NCBI GenBank assembly: GCA_040904925.1
Contig: JBBDSP010000024.1
Span: 24,603 to 88,602, forward strand
Reading direction: 5' to 3'
DNA: 64,000 nucleotides
Source: Gracilimonas sp040904925
Lineage (GTDB): Bacteria > Bacteroidota > Rhodothermia > Balneolales > Balneolaceae
The stretch's first letter is position 1. Each line of letters begins with the position of its first letter. The translations under genes were made by a program, and so were the position numbers. The notes beneath the pieces were generated by a model. It was not told where the DNA came from. It made no database searches and saw only the letters and a program-made list of their open reading frames with translations. This document shows, piece after piece, positions 43,584-53,020 of this stretch.

Positions 43584-45086
43584 TTAGTTTTTGATGTATG
43601 CAGCCAGTCCGTGCATTCCGCCTTCTCGTCCCACACCGCTTTCTTTGTAGCCGCCAAATGGGGAAGTTGGATCGAATTTGTTGTAGGTATTGGCCCAAAT
43701 AACACCGGAGCGCATTTTACTGCTCATCTTGAAGATCTTAGACCCTTTGTCCGTCCAAACACCATTAGCTAAACCATATGGGGTGTTGTTGGCTTTCTCG
43801 ATACCTTCATCAGCAGTACGGAAGGTTTGAACCGTAAGCACCGGGCCGAAGATCTCTTCTTGAACCACGCGGTTTGATTGAGATACATTGGTGAAAAGGG
43901 TAGGCCGAATGAAATATCCATTCTCAGGGATATCACATTTGCTTTGGTAAATGTCTGCTCCTTCTTCCACACCCAATTCGAGATACTTATTAACGGTCTC
44001 AAACTGTTCTTTGGAGTTGATGGCACCGATATCTGTATTTTTATCAAGTGGGTCACCGACGATTAGCGTTTCCAATCGGTCTTTAAGCTTCTGGATCACT
44101 TTATCAGCAACGCCTTCCTGAACCAACAACCTTGATCCGGCACAGCATACATGTCCTTGGTTAAAATAAATAGCATTAATGATTCCTTCCACGGCTTGGT
44201 CGATCGGCGCATCTTCAAAAATTACGAGAGCGCCTTTTCCGCCAAGCTCAAGCGTATATTTCTTATCCGTTCCGGCAAGTGATCTTTGAATGATCTTACC
44301 CACGTTGGTAGATCCTGTGAAAGCGATCTTATCAATATCTTTATGATTTACGATCTCGGCTCCGGTCTGACCGGCTCCTGTTACGATGTTAACCACACCA
44401 TCAGGGATTCCGCAATCTTTTACTAACTCAGCAAATTTGAGTGCGGTCAGAGAAGTAGTTTCAGCGGGTTTCAGGATAACTGTGTTTCCGGTAGCAAGAG
44501 CCGGGGCAATTTTCCAGGCCAGCATCAATAAAGGGAAATTCCATGGGATTATCTGTCCGCAAACGCCATAAGGTTCCGGCTTTTTACCGGGGAATGCATA
44601 TTCAAGCTTGTCTGCCCAACCGGCATAATAGAAGAAATAAGCCGCCACCAGGGGAATATCCACATCGCGAGACTCCCGAATGGGTTTTCCGCCATCCATA
44701 CTTTCCAACACGGCGAATTCACGGGCCCGTTCCTGCAGCATGCGCGCAATGCGATAGATGTATTTCCCGCGCTCTTTGGCTGAGATACGAGACCACTCAC
44801 CTTCATAAGCTTTTCGCGCCGCCTTGACTGCTTTGTCTATATCTTTTTGAGTAGCTTCAGCAAATTCGGTGATCTCCTCTTCCGTAGCCGGATTGGTACT
44901 TTTGAAATAACGTCCTTTAGATGGCTTTACAAATTTCCCGCCAATAAACAATTCGTAACGGTCTTTAACTTCCGCAAAATCTGTATCTTGAGGAGCAGGA
45001 GCATATTCCCAAACCGACTCAAAATCCAGTTTAGAATTTGGCGAAGTAGGTTTGTACGTGGTTTCTTTGGTTTCGGCGTTGGACAT
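43584..45086 (-). CDS. NAD-dependent aldehyde dehydrogenase (ALDH16 first half)
   Basis: A 500-residue aldehyde dehydrogenase. YELFIGGKFVKPSKGRYFKS at the start, PWNFPLLMLAWKIAPALATG, FTGSTNVGKIIQ, LELGGKGALVIFEDA (general base Glu), and FNQGHVCCAGSRL with the catalytic Cys; C-terminal GGYKESGVGREGG. All active-site parts are present. With deoC upstream it should take acetaldehyde or a similar aldehyde from deoxyribose phosphate breakdown to the acid. It starts four bases after the RAYT stop. Confidence 0.93.
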   Translation of the reverse strand: MSNAETKETTYKPTSPNSKLDFESVWEYAPAPQDTDFAEVKDRYELFIGGKFVKPSKGRYFKSTNPATEEEITEFAEATQKDIDKAVKAARKAYEGEWSRISAKERGKYIYRIARMLQERAREFAVLESMDGGKPIRESRDVDIPLVAAYFFYYAGWADKLEYAFPGKKPEPYGVCGQIIPWNFPLLMLAWKIAPALATGNTVILKPAETTSLTALKFAELVKDCGIPDGVVNIVTGAGQTGAEIVNHKDIDKIAFTGSTNVGKIIQRSLAGTDKKYTLELGGKGALVIFEDAPIDQAVEGIINAIYFNQGHVCCAGSRLLVQEGVADKVIQKLKDRLETLIVGDPLDKNTDIGAINSKEQFETVNKYLELGVEEGADIYQSKCDIPENGYFIRPTLFTNVSQSNRVVQEEIFGPVLTVQTFRTADEGIEKANNTPYGLANGVWTDKGSKIFKMSSKMRSGVIWANTYNKFDPTSPFGGYKESGVGREGGMHGLAAYIKN

Positions 45087-45090
45087 AATT

Positions 45091-45615
45091 CTAAAAGTTT
45101 AGTTCAAATCCAGAGTCTTTCTGTTTTAAAAAGAAAGCTACTGGATTATTGAAAATATATTCTTCGATTTTCTGTAATTCCTTACTGTTTCTGATAACTC
45201 TGTCATGGAAACTTCGATGCCATCCGAACCTTGGATTTAGTTGCTGTCGGATTTTCTTAGTGCATGCACCTTTAAATCCACGGATAATGGAAGAAAGATT
45301 ATCACGTTGAGGTCCAAACTTGTTTTTATAAGGCCCCAAGGCCAAAACAGCATGAAAATGATCGGGCATAACTATGAATTGGCCCAAATTAACTCGATCT
45401 CTAATTTGTTTAGTCAGTTTCCATTCTCGTTTTATCAACTTTCCAATTGCATTTATTCTCATTTGACTATTAATAATCTCACCAAAAAAATTCTCTCTGT
45501 TTTTTGTGAGAATTGTTACAAAATACATTCCCTCATTGCTATAATTATAGCCCTGAAGACGTAAGGAGTTTCGGCGATATGTATTTTGTGGTGAAGTCAA
45601 ATCTTTATCAATCAT
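45091..45615 (-). CDS. REP-associated tyrosine transposase (RAYT, HUH)
   Basis: A 174-residue IS200-like Y1 protein. The N-terminus RRNSLRLQGYNYSNEGMYFVT, then IVMPDHFHAVL is the HUH motif, and SIIRGFKGACTKKI and WHRSFHDRVIRNSKEL follow with the nucleophile Tyr in EEYIFNNP. It overlaps the deoC 3' end by eight bases and ends four bases before the ALDH start, so it lies within the operon with no flanking spacer. Such proteins act on REP palindromes; no obvious REP was found at its borders. Intact. Confidence 0.92.
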   Translation of the reverse strand: MIDKDLTSPQNTYRRNSLRLQGYNYSNEGMYFVTILTKNRENFFGEIINSQMRINAIGKLIKREWKLTKQIRDRVNLGQFIVMPDHFHAVLALGPYKNKFGPQRDNLSSIIRGFKGACTKKIRQQLNPRFGWHRSFHDRVIRNSKELQKIEEYIFNNPVAFFLKQKDSGFELNF

Positions 45616-46507
45616 TACTAAAATAATCCAGCGACTGGTAGTGTCCGGTTTGTTGTTTTACGATCTGCATGAGCAAGTCATTGGTTAGGGAACTGGCACC
45701 AAATCGGAAGTAATCTTTATTGAGCCAGGCGGCTCCAAGTGTTTCCTTTACAATAACTAAATACTGAATGGCTTGTTTCGCTGTTCGAATTCCACCGGCC
45801 GGTTTCATCCCGACCATTTTGTCCGTTTCATAATAGAAGTCCCGGATGGCTTCCAGCATAACCAATGTTACAGGCTGTGTTGCGGCAGGACTCACTTTAC
45901 CGGTTGAAGTTTTAATAAAATCAGCTCCGGCATGCATGGCAATATCACTTGCCTTACGGACATTTTCGAGGGTGTGAAGTTCGCCGGTTTCGAGGATCAC
46001 TTTTAAATGAGCATCACCACAAGCTTCTTTAACGGCTGCAATTTCATCATAAACCAGATTGAACTCACCATTTAAAAAAGCACCACGGCTGATCACCATA
46101 TCAATTTCATCGGCACCTTCAGAAACTGCAAATTTTGTTTCCTCTAATCGCATGGAAAGGGGAGCCTGACCACTGGGGAATGCAGTAGCTACACTGGCAA
46201 CGTTGATATCCGTTCCTTTGAGTTCCTTTTTAGCGACCCCAACCATTCTTGGGTACACACAAACCGCCGCAACTGTTGGCAGATCAGGGATAGCGGGATG
46301 AGGCTGTCGTGCTTTCTTACAAAGCTGGATCACTTTTCCGGGAGAATCACTTCCCTCGAGAGTAGTGTGATCGATCATACTTAAAGCTAGTTTAAGGGCC
46401 TGTATCTTTGATCCTTTCTTAATACTTCGGGAATTCAGGCGTGCTACACGCTCATTTACACCAATCTCATCAATGGGTGTGATCTGATTAAAATCAGGGT
46501 ATTTCAT
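45608..46507 (-). CDS. deoC: Deoxyribose-phosphate aldolase
   Basis: A 299-residue class I aldolase that splits deoxyribose 5-phosphate into glyceraldehyde 3-phosphate and acetaldehyde. ALSMIDHTTLEGSDSPGKVI at the start of the barrel, EGADEIDMVISRG, VILETGEL and ADFIKTSTGKVSPAAT, with the Schiff-base lysine in KTSTGK, and VGMKPAGGIRT are all present. It has an extended N-terminus of about 45 residues. It begins an operon with a RAYT gene and two aldehyde dehydrogenase genes. Confidence 0.95.
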   Translation of the reverse strand: MKYPDFNQITPIDEIGVNERVARLNSRSIKKGSKIQALKLALSMIDHTTLEGSDSPGKVIQLCKKARQPHPAIPDLPTVAAVCVYPRMVGVAKKELKGTDINVASVATAFPSGQAPLSMRLEETKFAVSEGADEIDMVISRGAFLNGEFNLVYDEIAAVKEACGDAHLKVILETGELHTLENVRKASDIAMHAGADFIKTSTGKVSPAATQPVTLVMLEAIRDFYYETDKMVGMKPAGGIRTAKQAIQYLVIVKETLGAAWLNKDYFRFGASSLTNDLLMQIVKQQTGHYQSLDYFSND

Positions 46508-46711
46508 CTTGTTTATTTGATTCTGGAAATCTTTTGAGGAAGGTAAGAAATCTTAGGGAAAAGCTTAGGTTGTGAAATTATTTAGGGGGAAATAAAACAT
46601 AGCTATTGTGAGATAAGGCTAATTTTTGTTAATTCGTTGTGATTCATAGGGTAATTGTGAATCAAAAAAGGGAAGGTTGACAATCATAATTTAAACAATG
46701 AGGTCTTAAAT

Positions 46712-47113
46712 ATGGAAACGGTAGCAATTAACTGGCTGGCAGTAATAGCCGCATCATTGGTTGGATTCGTAATTGGTTTTGTTTGGTACGGACCGTTATT
46801 CGGAAAGCCGTGGATGGCTTCGATTGGTATGACCGAAGAAGATGCTCAAAAAGGAAATATGGCTAAGATCTTTGGCTTCACTTTTGTATTTCAATTCATC
46901 ATGGCTTATTGCCTGGCTATGTTTTTTGGAGGGGAAGTAAATGGACAGGAAGGTGCCTTTTACGGTTTCCTGACGGGTTTTGGATGGGTGGCAATGGCTC
47001 TTGGGGTCAATGCGCTTTATGAGCAGAAATCCTGGAAGTACATCTTTATTAACGGTAGTTTCTGGACCGTTGTATTTACCTTAATGGGGTTGATCCTGGG
47101 CGCCTGGAAGTAA
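46712..47113 (+). CDS. DUF1761 membrane protein
   Basis: A 133-residue protein with four predicted membrane helices. The motif FVWYGPLFGKPWM near residue 24-36 is diagnostic of DUF1761. The function is unknown. It is followed by an antiporter gene after 44 bases. Confidence 0.85.
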   Translation: METVAINWLAVIAASLVGFVIGFVWYGPLFGKPWMASIGMTEEDAQKGNMAKIFGFTFVFQFIMAYCLAMFFGGEVNGQEGAFYGFLTGFGWVAMALGVNALYEQKSWKYIFINGSFWTVVFTLMGLILGAWK

Positions 47114-47157
47114 TCAGGAAAATAAAATTTAAGCCTAACAATAAATCAAATTCGTAC

Positions 47158-48636
47158 ATGACGATTTCCCTTTATCTGCTAACAGGTGCTTTAATTTTAT
47201 TGATTGGGATTTTTTCAAGTAAGCTTGGCAGCAGATGGGGGATTCCTGCACTGCTTATCTTTTTAGGAGTAGGAATGGTTTTTGGTTCAGATGGACTCAA
47301 TCTGATCTATTTTGACGATTACGAACTAGCACAATCACTTGGAATTATTGCGTTGATATTTATCCTGTTTTCAGGTGGATTGGATACAAGATGGAAGAAA
47401 ATTCGTCCTATTATTGCTCCCGGTATTTCACTTTCAACGCTTGGGGTATTGATCAGTGCATCGGTAGTGGGTGGATTTGCTGTTTGGCTGCTCAATTTCA
47501 GTATTCTTGAAGGTATTTTGCTGGGTGCTATTGTTTCTTCAACAGATGCAGCTGCGGTGTTCTCTGTATTGCGATCTAAAGCCTTAGGGTTTAAATACCG
47601 TTTAAAAGAGTTGATGGAATTTGAATCCGGCACCAATGATCCTATGGCTATTTTCCTGGCGCTTGGGGTGATACAATGGCTGACACTCCCTGATTTTGCT
47701 ATTCCTGATATGCTGATTTTGTTTTTGATGCAGATCAGTATCGGATTAGCTGCCGGATATTTATTCGGCCGATTGATCACCTGGCTCATCAATAATATCA
47801 ATCTCGAATATGATGGATTGTACCCGGTACTCACGCTTTCATTGGTACCACTAATTTATGCTGCCACGGATCTTATGGGAGGAAGTGGGTTTTTAGCAGT
47901 TTACCTCGCCGGATTGGTATTAGGAAACTCAAACTTTATCCATCAGCGCAGTTTGATGAATTTCTTTGATGGACTGGGTTGGATGATGCAAATAACTATG
48001 TTTATTACGCTTGGATTGTTGGTTTTTCCCAATCAAATTTTGGATATATGGGTTGAAGGGTTGATCATAGCGGTTGTGCTCATCATACTGGCACGCCCGA
48101 TCAGTGTTTTTATATCTTTGATGTTTTCAAATCAAAAAGCAAGGGGGAAATTAATGATCTCGTGGACGGGGCTTCGGGGAGCCGTACCTATTATCATGGC
48201 GACATTTCCACTTGTAGCAGGAATTGAAAATGCTGAATTGATCTTCAGTATTGTATTTTTTGTAGTGGTGACTTCTGTACTTATTCAAGGCCCAACCATT
48301 CCCTGGATCGCCAGAAAACTGCACGTTGATTCTCCCGTTATTTCGAAGACAAAATTCCCGGTAGAATTTGAGCCTTCTGTTGATACAAAAAGTGCCATGA
48401 AAGAGCTGGAGCTAGAAGAAGGAGACCCCATTATCGGAAAACAAGTTATTGACCTGAAATTTCCTGATAACTCATTGATCGTGATCATAAACAGGGAAGG
48501 TAAATTTTTGGTACCAAGAGGCACTACCGAGATCAAAGTTGGGGATAAGCTTTTGATACTTGCTCAGAAAGAGGATTTGTTGGAAATACGGAAGATCATA
48601 AAAGGAAACCATTTCAAGACTACAGTTGCTACTTAA
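47158..48636 (+). CDS. NhaP2-type potassium/proton antiporter
   Basis: A 492-residue CPA1 family antiporter with about 12 membrane helices (about 1-395). IVSSTDAAAVFSVLRSKAL and FESGTNDPMAIFLALG are the transport-site motifs of NhaP2/CvrA, and SWTGLRGAVPIIMATFPL lies near the end of the helices. A cytoplasmic RCK-C domain follows (about 405-480). It begins the ion-transport cluster. In the family such proteins export K+ (and similar ions) for protons. Confidence 0.9.
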   Translation: MTISLYLLTGALILLIGIFSSKLGSRWGIPALLIFLGVGMVFGSDGLNLIYFDDYELAQSLGIIALIFILFSGGLDTRWKKIRPIIAPGISLSTLGVLISASVVGGFAVWLLNFSILEGILLGAIVSSTDAAAVFSVLRSKALGFKYRLKELMEFESGTNDPMAIFLALGVIQWLTLPDFAIPDMLILFLMQISIGLAAGYLFGRLITWLINNINLEYDGLYPVLTLSLVPLIYAATDLMGGSGFLAVYLAGLVLGNSNFIHQRSLMNFFDGLGWMMQITMFITLGLLVFPNQILDIWVEGLIIAVVLIILARPISVFISLMFSNQKARGKLMISWTGLRGAVPIIMATFPLVAGIENAELIFSIVFFVVVTSVLIQGPTIPWIARKLHVDSPVISKTKFPVEFEPSVDTKSAMKELELEEGDPIIGKQVIDLKFPDNSLIVIINREGKFLVPRGTTEIKVGDKLLILAQKEDLLEIRKIIKGNHFKTTVAT

Positions 48637-48640
48637 TGAG

Positions 48641-48985
48641 TTATGAATCAACTTTATCAATAAGGTGATTGATACCTGTAACGCGATCTACTTCTAAAAC
48701 AAAAGCAATTCCGTTTCCGGGTTCATTTAATTCAGCTGATTTAACAATGGCTTCCAACACTACTTCGGTTCGGTCATTTGGAACCAAAGTAAGTACGATG
48801 TCTTTTTCAGGCTCAATAGTAAAAGAGAATAGTTTTGCTTTTTCATGTATCCCCGAACCTCTACCGGAAATAATAGTTCCGCCTTCTGCCCCGGCTTCTT
48901 TAGAGGCATCGACTACTGCTCCGCATAAACCACGGTTTACAATGGTAATAATCAGTTCAAACGACAAATCTTGTGGTTTAGGCAT
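48641..48985 (-). CDS. PII-like signalling protein 1
   Basis: A 114-residue PII-fold protein if started at the ATG at 48985, which gives a normal beginning (LSFELIITIVNRGLCGAVV) and a four-base gap from the upstream stop; an earlier start at 49036 overlaps the neighbour. GGTIISGRGSGIHEKAKL is the T-loop region, where the uridylylation Tyr of GlnB is absent, and VLTLVPNDRTEVVLEAI follows. Paired with the next gene and with DUF1538 membrane proteins, it probably regulates the transporter by nucleotide binding. Confidence 0.82.
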   Translation of the reverse strand: MPKPQDLSFELIITIVNRGLCGAVVDASKEAGAEGGTIISGRGSGIHEKAKLFSFTIEPEKDIVLTLVPNDRTEVVLEAIVKSAELNEPGNGIAFVLEVDRVTGINHLIDKVDS

Positions 48986-48989
48986 GGGA

Positions 48990-49349
48990 TTAACTTTTGG
49001 GTGATGAAGAAGTTTGAGCACTAAGCAAATGTGCAATACCGCTAATTTTATTGCTTTTGATTACGAACGCAATTCCTGTTCCTGGGCGATCAAGTCGGGC
49101 AGCGGCCCGGATTTTTGATATCGTTTTGTCCACAATCTCCAGAGGGACCAAACAAAATATAATTTCTTTTTCGGGTTCAACTTTAATACCTAAAATGGAG
49201 CCGGTTTCACGGGTTCCCGTTCCACGTCCCGGAATTATAGTTCCGCCTTCAGCACCGGCTTTTCTGCAGGCTTTCAGAACCCTGCGTGCCAGGTTTTTCT
49301 GCACGATTGTGATGATGAGTTTATGCTCATCACTTATAATTCTAACCAT
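48990..49349 (-). CDS. PII-like signalling protein 2
   Basis: A 119-residue PII-fold paralogue of its neighbour. HKLIITIVQKNLARRVLKAC starts the fold, and GGTIIPGRGTGTRETGSIL is the T-loop. The C-terminal FVIKSNKISGIAHLL is alike in both proteins. It overlaps the DUF1538 gene by eight bases, a strong sign of a shared complex. Two PII-like genes in tandem suggest a heteromer. Confidence 0.85.
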   Translation of the reverse strand: MVRIISDEHKLIITIVQKNLARRVLKACRKAGAEGGTIIPGRGTGTRETGSILGIKVEPEKEIIFCLVPLEIVDKTISKIRAAARLDRPGTGIAFVIKSNKISGIAHLLSAQTSSSPKS

Positions 49350-50073
49350 CGGCTTTAGCTTCGTTATATTTAAAAAGTAATCCGAGTGTCAATACGGATA
49401 AAATGGGGGCTAATGCTACAAGGGCAATCATCCCAAAACCATCAATAAGTGGGTTTCTCCCATCAAGAGTGCGGGAAAACCCCAGGGCAATAGCCAATAT
49501 AAACGTGACTGTCATGGGGCCGGTTGCCACACCTCCGGCATCAAATGCAATAGACGTAAATGTTTCATTTGAAAATAACATCATCGTCAAAGCAATGAAA
49601 TAACCGGGACCAATAAAGTACCATAATGAAATACCATATAAAATGCGTGTCATTGCAAGAGCGATAGAAATGGCAACTCCGATTGAAAGAGTGTAAAGCA
49701 TTATTTTTTTTGGGATATATCCACTGGTAACCTTATCCACTTCATCATTTAAAACTCTTACTGCAGGTTCGGCAAAAGTAGCCACAAAGCCCAAAAGGAA
49801 TCCCATAGGAATTAATAGCCATTGGTTCGTCCAGTCTCCAACAATTTCACCTATCTCAGTCCCCACCGGTAAAAAACCGACATGCACCCCCTGGAGGAAA
49901 AAGGAAAGTCCTAAAAAAGTGAAGATCACACCAATAGTAATGTCTCGAACTTTTTTAAGAGGAAGTTTCAGCATAAAAATCTGGAAGCATGCAAAAAATA
50001 AAATCAATGGTATCAAAGCCATTGAAACTTCTAATAAAACATGACCAAATCCTTCAAATATTTTTATATCCAT
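49342..50073 (-). CDS. DUF1538 membrane protein B (UmpB-like)
   Basis: A 243-residue protein with about seven membrane helices. Diagnostic parts are FLQGVHVGFLPVGTEIG, GFLLGFVATFAEPAVRVL, and DAGGVATGPMTVTFILAIALG. DUF1538 proteins occur as adjacent pairs and one such pair (UmpAB, from a halophile) was reported to function as a cation/proton antiporter. The DNA between the two DUF1538 genes is 11 bases. Confidence 0.85.
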   Translation of the reverse strand: MDIKIFEGFGHVLLEVSMALIPLILFFACFQIFMLKLPLKKVRDITIGVIFTFLGLSFFLQGVHVGFLPVGTEIGEIVGDWTNQWLLIPMGFLLGFVATFAEPAVRVLNDEVDKVTSGYIPKKIMLYTLSIGVAISIALAMTRILYGISLWYFIGPGYFIALTMMLFSNETFTSIAFDAGGVATGPMTVTFILAIALGFSRTLDGRNPLIDGFGMIALVALAPILSVLTLGLLFKYNEAKADG

Positions 50074-50084
50074 AAACTATGTTT

Positions 50085-50786
50085 CTATTGGCCGAATATA
50101 ATTCCTAAAATTAACACGGCAATTATGGGACCTATCGAGGCTAAGGCTACTAAACCGAAACCATCAGCTGATTTTTCATCACTTCGTATTACAGATGCAA
50201 TACCTACTCCAAATGCGAGAATAAAAGGCACGGCCATTGGGCCTGTAGTAACTCCGCCGGCATCAAATGAAATGGGGATAAATTCATCGGATACCCAGGG
50301 AGAAAGAGCAATGCCAAACACAATACAGTAACTAAAAAACAGAATCCATTTGATGGAAATTTTAAATATGATTCTCGCCATCGAGAGTGCAACAAATATA
50401 CCTAAGCCTAGAGCTACTGGAAAAATCAAAGACCACTTGCCAATGGCACCTTCTGAAACTGTATCTACATACCCGGAAAGTACATGTACATCCGGTTCTG
50501 CCACTGTAACTGAAAACCCGAGAATAAAGCTGAAAAGCAGGATCATCCATAGTTTACCGGTCTTTGGAAGGGCAGCACCGATCATTTCTCCAACGGGCAG
50601 CAAACCAATGTGTACCCCTAACAGAAATAAAACGAGACCAATGGAAACAAATACAACGCCTACTAAAAATTGAAGCAGGGACGTGAATGGAAGCCAGATC
50701 AAGGTGAATTGCAGAACAAGAACCAATACCGTAATAGGTAGGATCGCATAAACTACTTCCCAAATTGTTTCCTGAACTGTTTGCAT
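50085..50786 (-). CDS. DUF1538 membrane protein A (UmpA-like)
   Basis: A 233-residue protein with about seven membrane helices, paralogous to its neighbour: LFLLGVHIGLLPVGEMIG, FSFILGFSVTVAEPDVHVL, and DAGGVTTGPMAVPFILAFGVG. It is the first gene of a four-gene unit (two DUF1538, two PII-like), and presumably forms a heteromeric transporter with the next protein. Substrate by analogy Na+, Li+ or K+. Confidence 0.85.
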   Translation of the reverse strand: MQTVQETIWEVVYAILPITVLVLVLQFTLIWLPFTSLLQFLVGVVFVSIGLVLFLLGVHIGLLPVGEMIGAALPKTGKLWMILLFSFILGFSVTVAEPDVHVLSGYVDTVSEGAIGKWSLIFPVALGLGIFVALSMARIIFKISIKWILFFSYCIVFGIALSPWVSDEFIPISFDAGGVTTGPMAVPFILAFGVGIASVIRSDEKSADGFGLVALASIGPIIAVLILGIIFGQ

Positions 50787-50814
50787 TAACTGATATTATG
50801 CTTTTTGGTTTAGT

Positions 50815-50932
50815 TGAAGATATTGAATAGTGGGTGGTTTAAGAAGTCTTATTTGGGAGAAGTTTTAAGCTATCAGCTGATCGCTGAAAGCTATTCCTTA
50901 TACTTAGCAAATCAACCGGTTATTTAGCCAGC
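50815..50932. repeat. Direct repeat copy 1 with peptidase-gene remnant, downstream of kefB
   Basis: GTTGAAGATATTGAATAGTG and the following GGTTTAAGAAG match 53024-53053. AAAGCTATTCCTTATA and AATCAACCGGTTATTTAGCC (50887-50930) match 53225-53270, the last codons of the peptidase gene at 53230, but the frame here is degraded by stops. It is a remnant of a duplicated segment. Confidence 0.6.
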
Positions 50933-50960
50933 TTTACTAAATATTTACTGAATGAACCTT

Positions 50961-52991
50961 TTAAATCTCTTCTAACTCTTCCGGTATTTTTTCTTCACGG
51001 AATACTTCAGCCGCATCGGCAAAGCGGTCAGCCATGCCCACCATTACCAGGCGGTCACCGGCTTTTAGCGTAAATTCTCCGGCAGGATTTCCAATATTAT
51101 TTCCACCTCGATTTACTGTTAAAATCGTGATCTGGTATTTATTACGTAGCATGAGCTCTCCCAAAGATTTTCCGGCTGCGTATGAACCTTCTTTTACTGC
51201 TACAGCCCGGGTATGAAGTCCTTCTTCATCCAGTCCTTTAAGAACCATGAGATGAGCTTCCTGAATACTTCCCCGCATGACCTGATAATCTTCTTTTCGC
51301 AGCTCGCCAATATGCTGGCTAATTTCCTCTTCAGGAATGAGATAAGAGCGTAACACATTGGAAAATAAACGAACGGTAGTTTCCATCTCAGCAGGTACAA
51401 CCTGATCAGCTCCTGCTTTCTTGAGTACTTCTGCCTCAGTCAGATAACGAGTTCGTGCAATAACCTCTATGGTGGGGTTGAGATAATTGGCCAGTTTTAT
51501 GATCCTCGGCGTAATTCGCGGTTCATTAATTACAACCACGCAGAGTTTGGCTTTATACACCCCGGCATGCTCCAAAATATGCGTTTTGGAGCCATCCCCA
51601 TAAATAGCATTAATTCCTTTTTCCCTCATTTCAGCTACGGAATTCGGATTCAGTTCAACAACGATAAATGGAATGCCGGTGTCTTTAAATACTTTTGCCA
51701 GATTTCTTCCCGCCGGACCATATCCAACCAAAATTACATGATCCTCTAAGTCCGTTGGTTCTTCATCTGAGGCCGTTTCTTTTCGGTTTTCTCCGATCTT
51801 CCTCAATGGAGTTTTGGCTAAAAGTTCACCGACTTTTGGACTTATTTTCAGGAAAAGAGGAGTGAGGAGCATTAACAAAACGGAAGTAGCTATAAACACC
51901 TGGGAACCCATTTCACCGAATCCACCGGGGGTTAATCCTGCAGGTCGACCGGCTCGTTCCAATACAAAAGAAAATTCCCCGATCTGTGCCAACACAATAC
52001 CGGCTGCTGCAGCAATTCGGATCGGATATCCGAGTACAAGTAAACTGATGGAACTTAGAATAAATTTTAGCAGAAGAACTCCGGCCGCAATTCCAAGCAG
52101 CAGAAATGGATTTTCGATCACAAACTGTAGGTCAAGCAGCATTCCCACCGAAACGAAGAACACGGCGTTAAAAATAGTTTTTAGCGGAAGAATTTCACTG
52201 AGGGCGTGATCGCTGTAGTGACTTTCACTTACGACTAATCCGGCAAGGAAGGCTCCAAGGGCTAAACTGACTTCGGCTAAATTCGTCAAAGCAGCGGTTC
52301 CAAAACAGATGGCCATTACGGTGAGCAGGAATAATTCCTGCCGGCGGGTTTGAGCTACTTTTTCTAAGATCCAAGGCACAATTTTGCGAGCTAAGACCAC
52401 CACAATAGTAATGAGGAGCAGAGCTTTTCCAAGGACAATAAACACATCCTGAATAGAATCACTCTGTCCCGATAAAATGGGGACTAAAAGCACCATCGCA
52501 ATGATGGCGAAATCCTGAAAAATTAGTACAGCCAGAGAAAGTCGGCCCGTGGGAGTATCTGTTTTACCTTGCTCACTGAGTAATCCCAAAATGATAGCCG
52601 TAGAACTCAAGGCCACTAAAAAGCCGGTGTAAACCGCTACTTTCCATTCGACGTCTAAGATCAACAGTATACCTACTACGGAGACAACGCTTAATAAAAC
52701 CTGTAAGCCACCCCCAACAAAAATGGCATTCTTTATTTTGGATAATTTTTCGAGGCTGAATTCAATACCGATGGTAAAAAGGAGGAGGATTATACCGATC
52801 TCGGCCAGCATATTTACCAGTTCCTGATCCTGCACTAAGCCAAGTGCATTCGGACCAATGATCACCCCGGCTATCAAAAAGCCGGCAATGGGAACTAACT
52901 TAATTCGGTAACAAAGATATGCAATGAGAACGCTGACCAGGAAAAGTGCAACGAGCTCATTTAAAAATGGAAGGCTTACAGCAAAGAGCAT
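50961..52991 (-). CDS. KefB-type monovalent cation/proton antiporter
   Basis: A 676-residue CPA2 antiporter. About twelve membrane helices occupy residues 1-390, with AGVIIGPNALGLVQD and the STAIILGLLSEQGKTDTPTG region. A TrkA-N domain follows (about 410-530) with VILVGYGPAGRNLAKVF, then a TrkA-C domain (about 575-660). The order is that of KefB/KefC. It is bracketed by direct repeats, so it may have been inserted into this cluster. Confidence 0.92.
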   Translation of the reverse strand: MLFAVSLPFLNELVALFLVSVLIAYLCYRIKLVPIAGFLIAGVIIGPNALGLVQDQELVNMLAEIGIILLLFTIGIEFSLEKLSKIKNAIFVGGGLQVLLSVVSVVGILLILDVEWKVAVYTGFLVALSSTAIILGLLSEQGKTDTPTGRLSLAVLIFQDFAIIAMVLLVPILSGQSDSIQDVFIVLGKALLLITIVVVLARKIVPWILEKVAQTRRQELFLLTVMAICFGTAALTNLAEVSLALGAFLAGLVVSESHYSDHALSEILPLKTIFNAVFFVSVGMLLDLQFVIENPFLLLGIAAGVLLLKFILSSISLLVLGYPIRIAAAAGIVLAQIGEFSFVLERAGRPAGLTPGGFGEMGSQVFIATSVLLMLLTPLFLKISPKVGELLAKTPLRKIGENRKETASDEEPTDLEDHVILVGYGPAGRNLAKVFKDTGIPFIVVELNPNSVAEMREKGINAIYGDGSKTHILEHAGVYKAKLCVVVINEPRITPRIIKLANYLNPTIEVIARTRYLTEAEVLKKAGADQVVPAEMETTVRLFSNVLRSYLIPEEEISQHIGELRKEDYQVMRGSIQEAHLMVLKGLDEEGLHTRAVAVKEGSYAAGKSLGELMLRNKYQITILTVNRGGNNIGNPAGEFTLKAGDRLVMVGMADRFADAAEVFREEKIPEELEEI

Positions 52992-53020
52992 GCAGGTCTT
53001 TTAGTTTTTAATTTCTTTTT

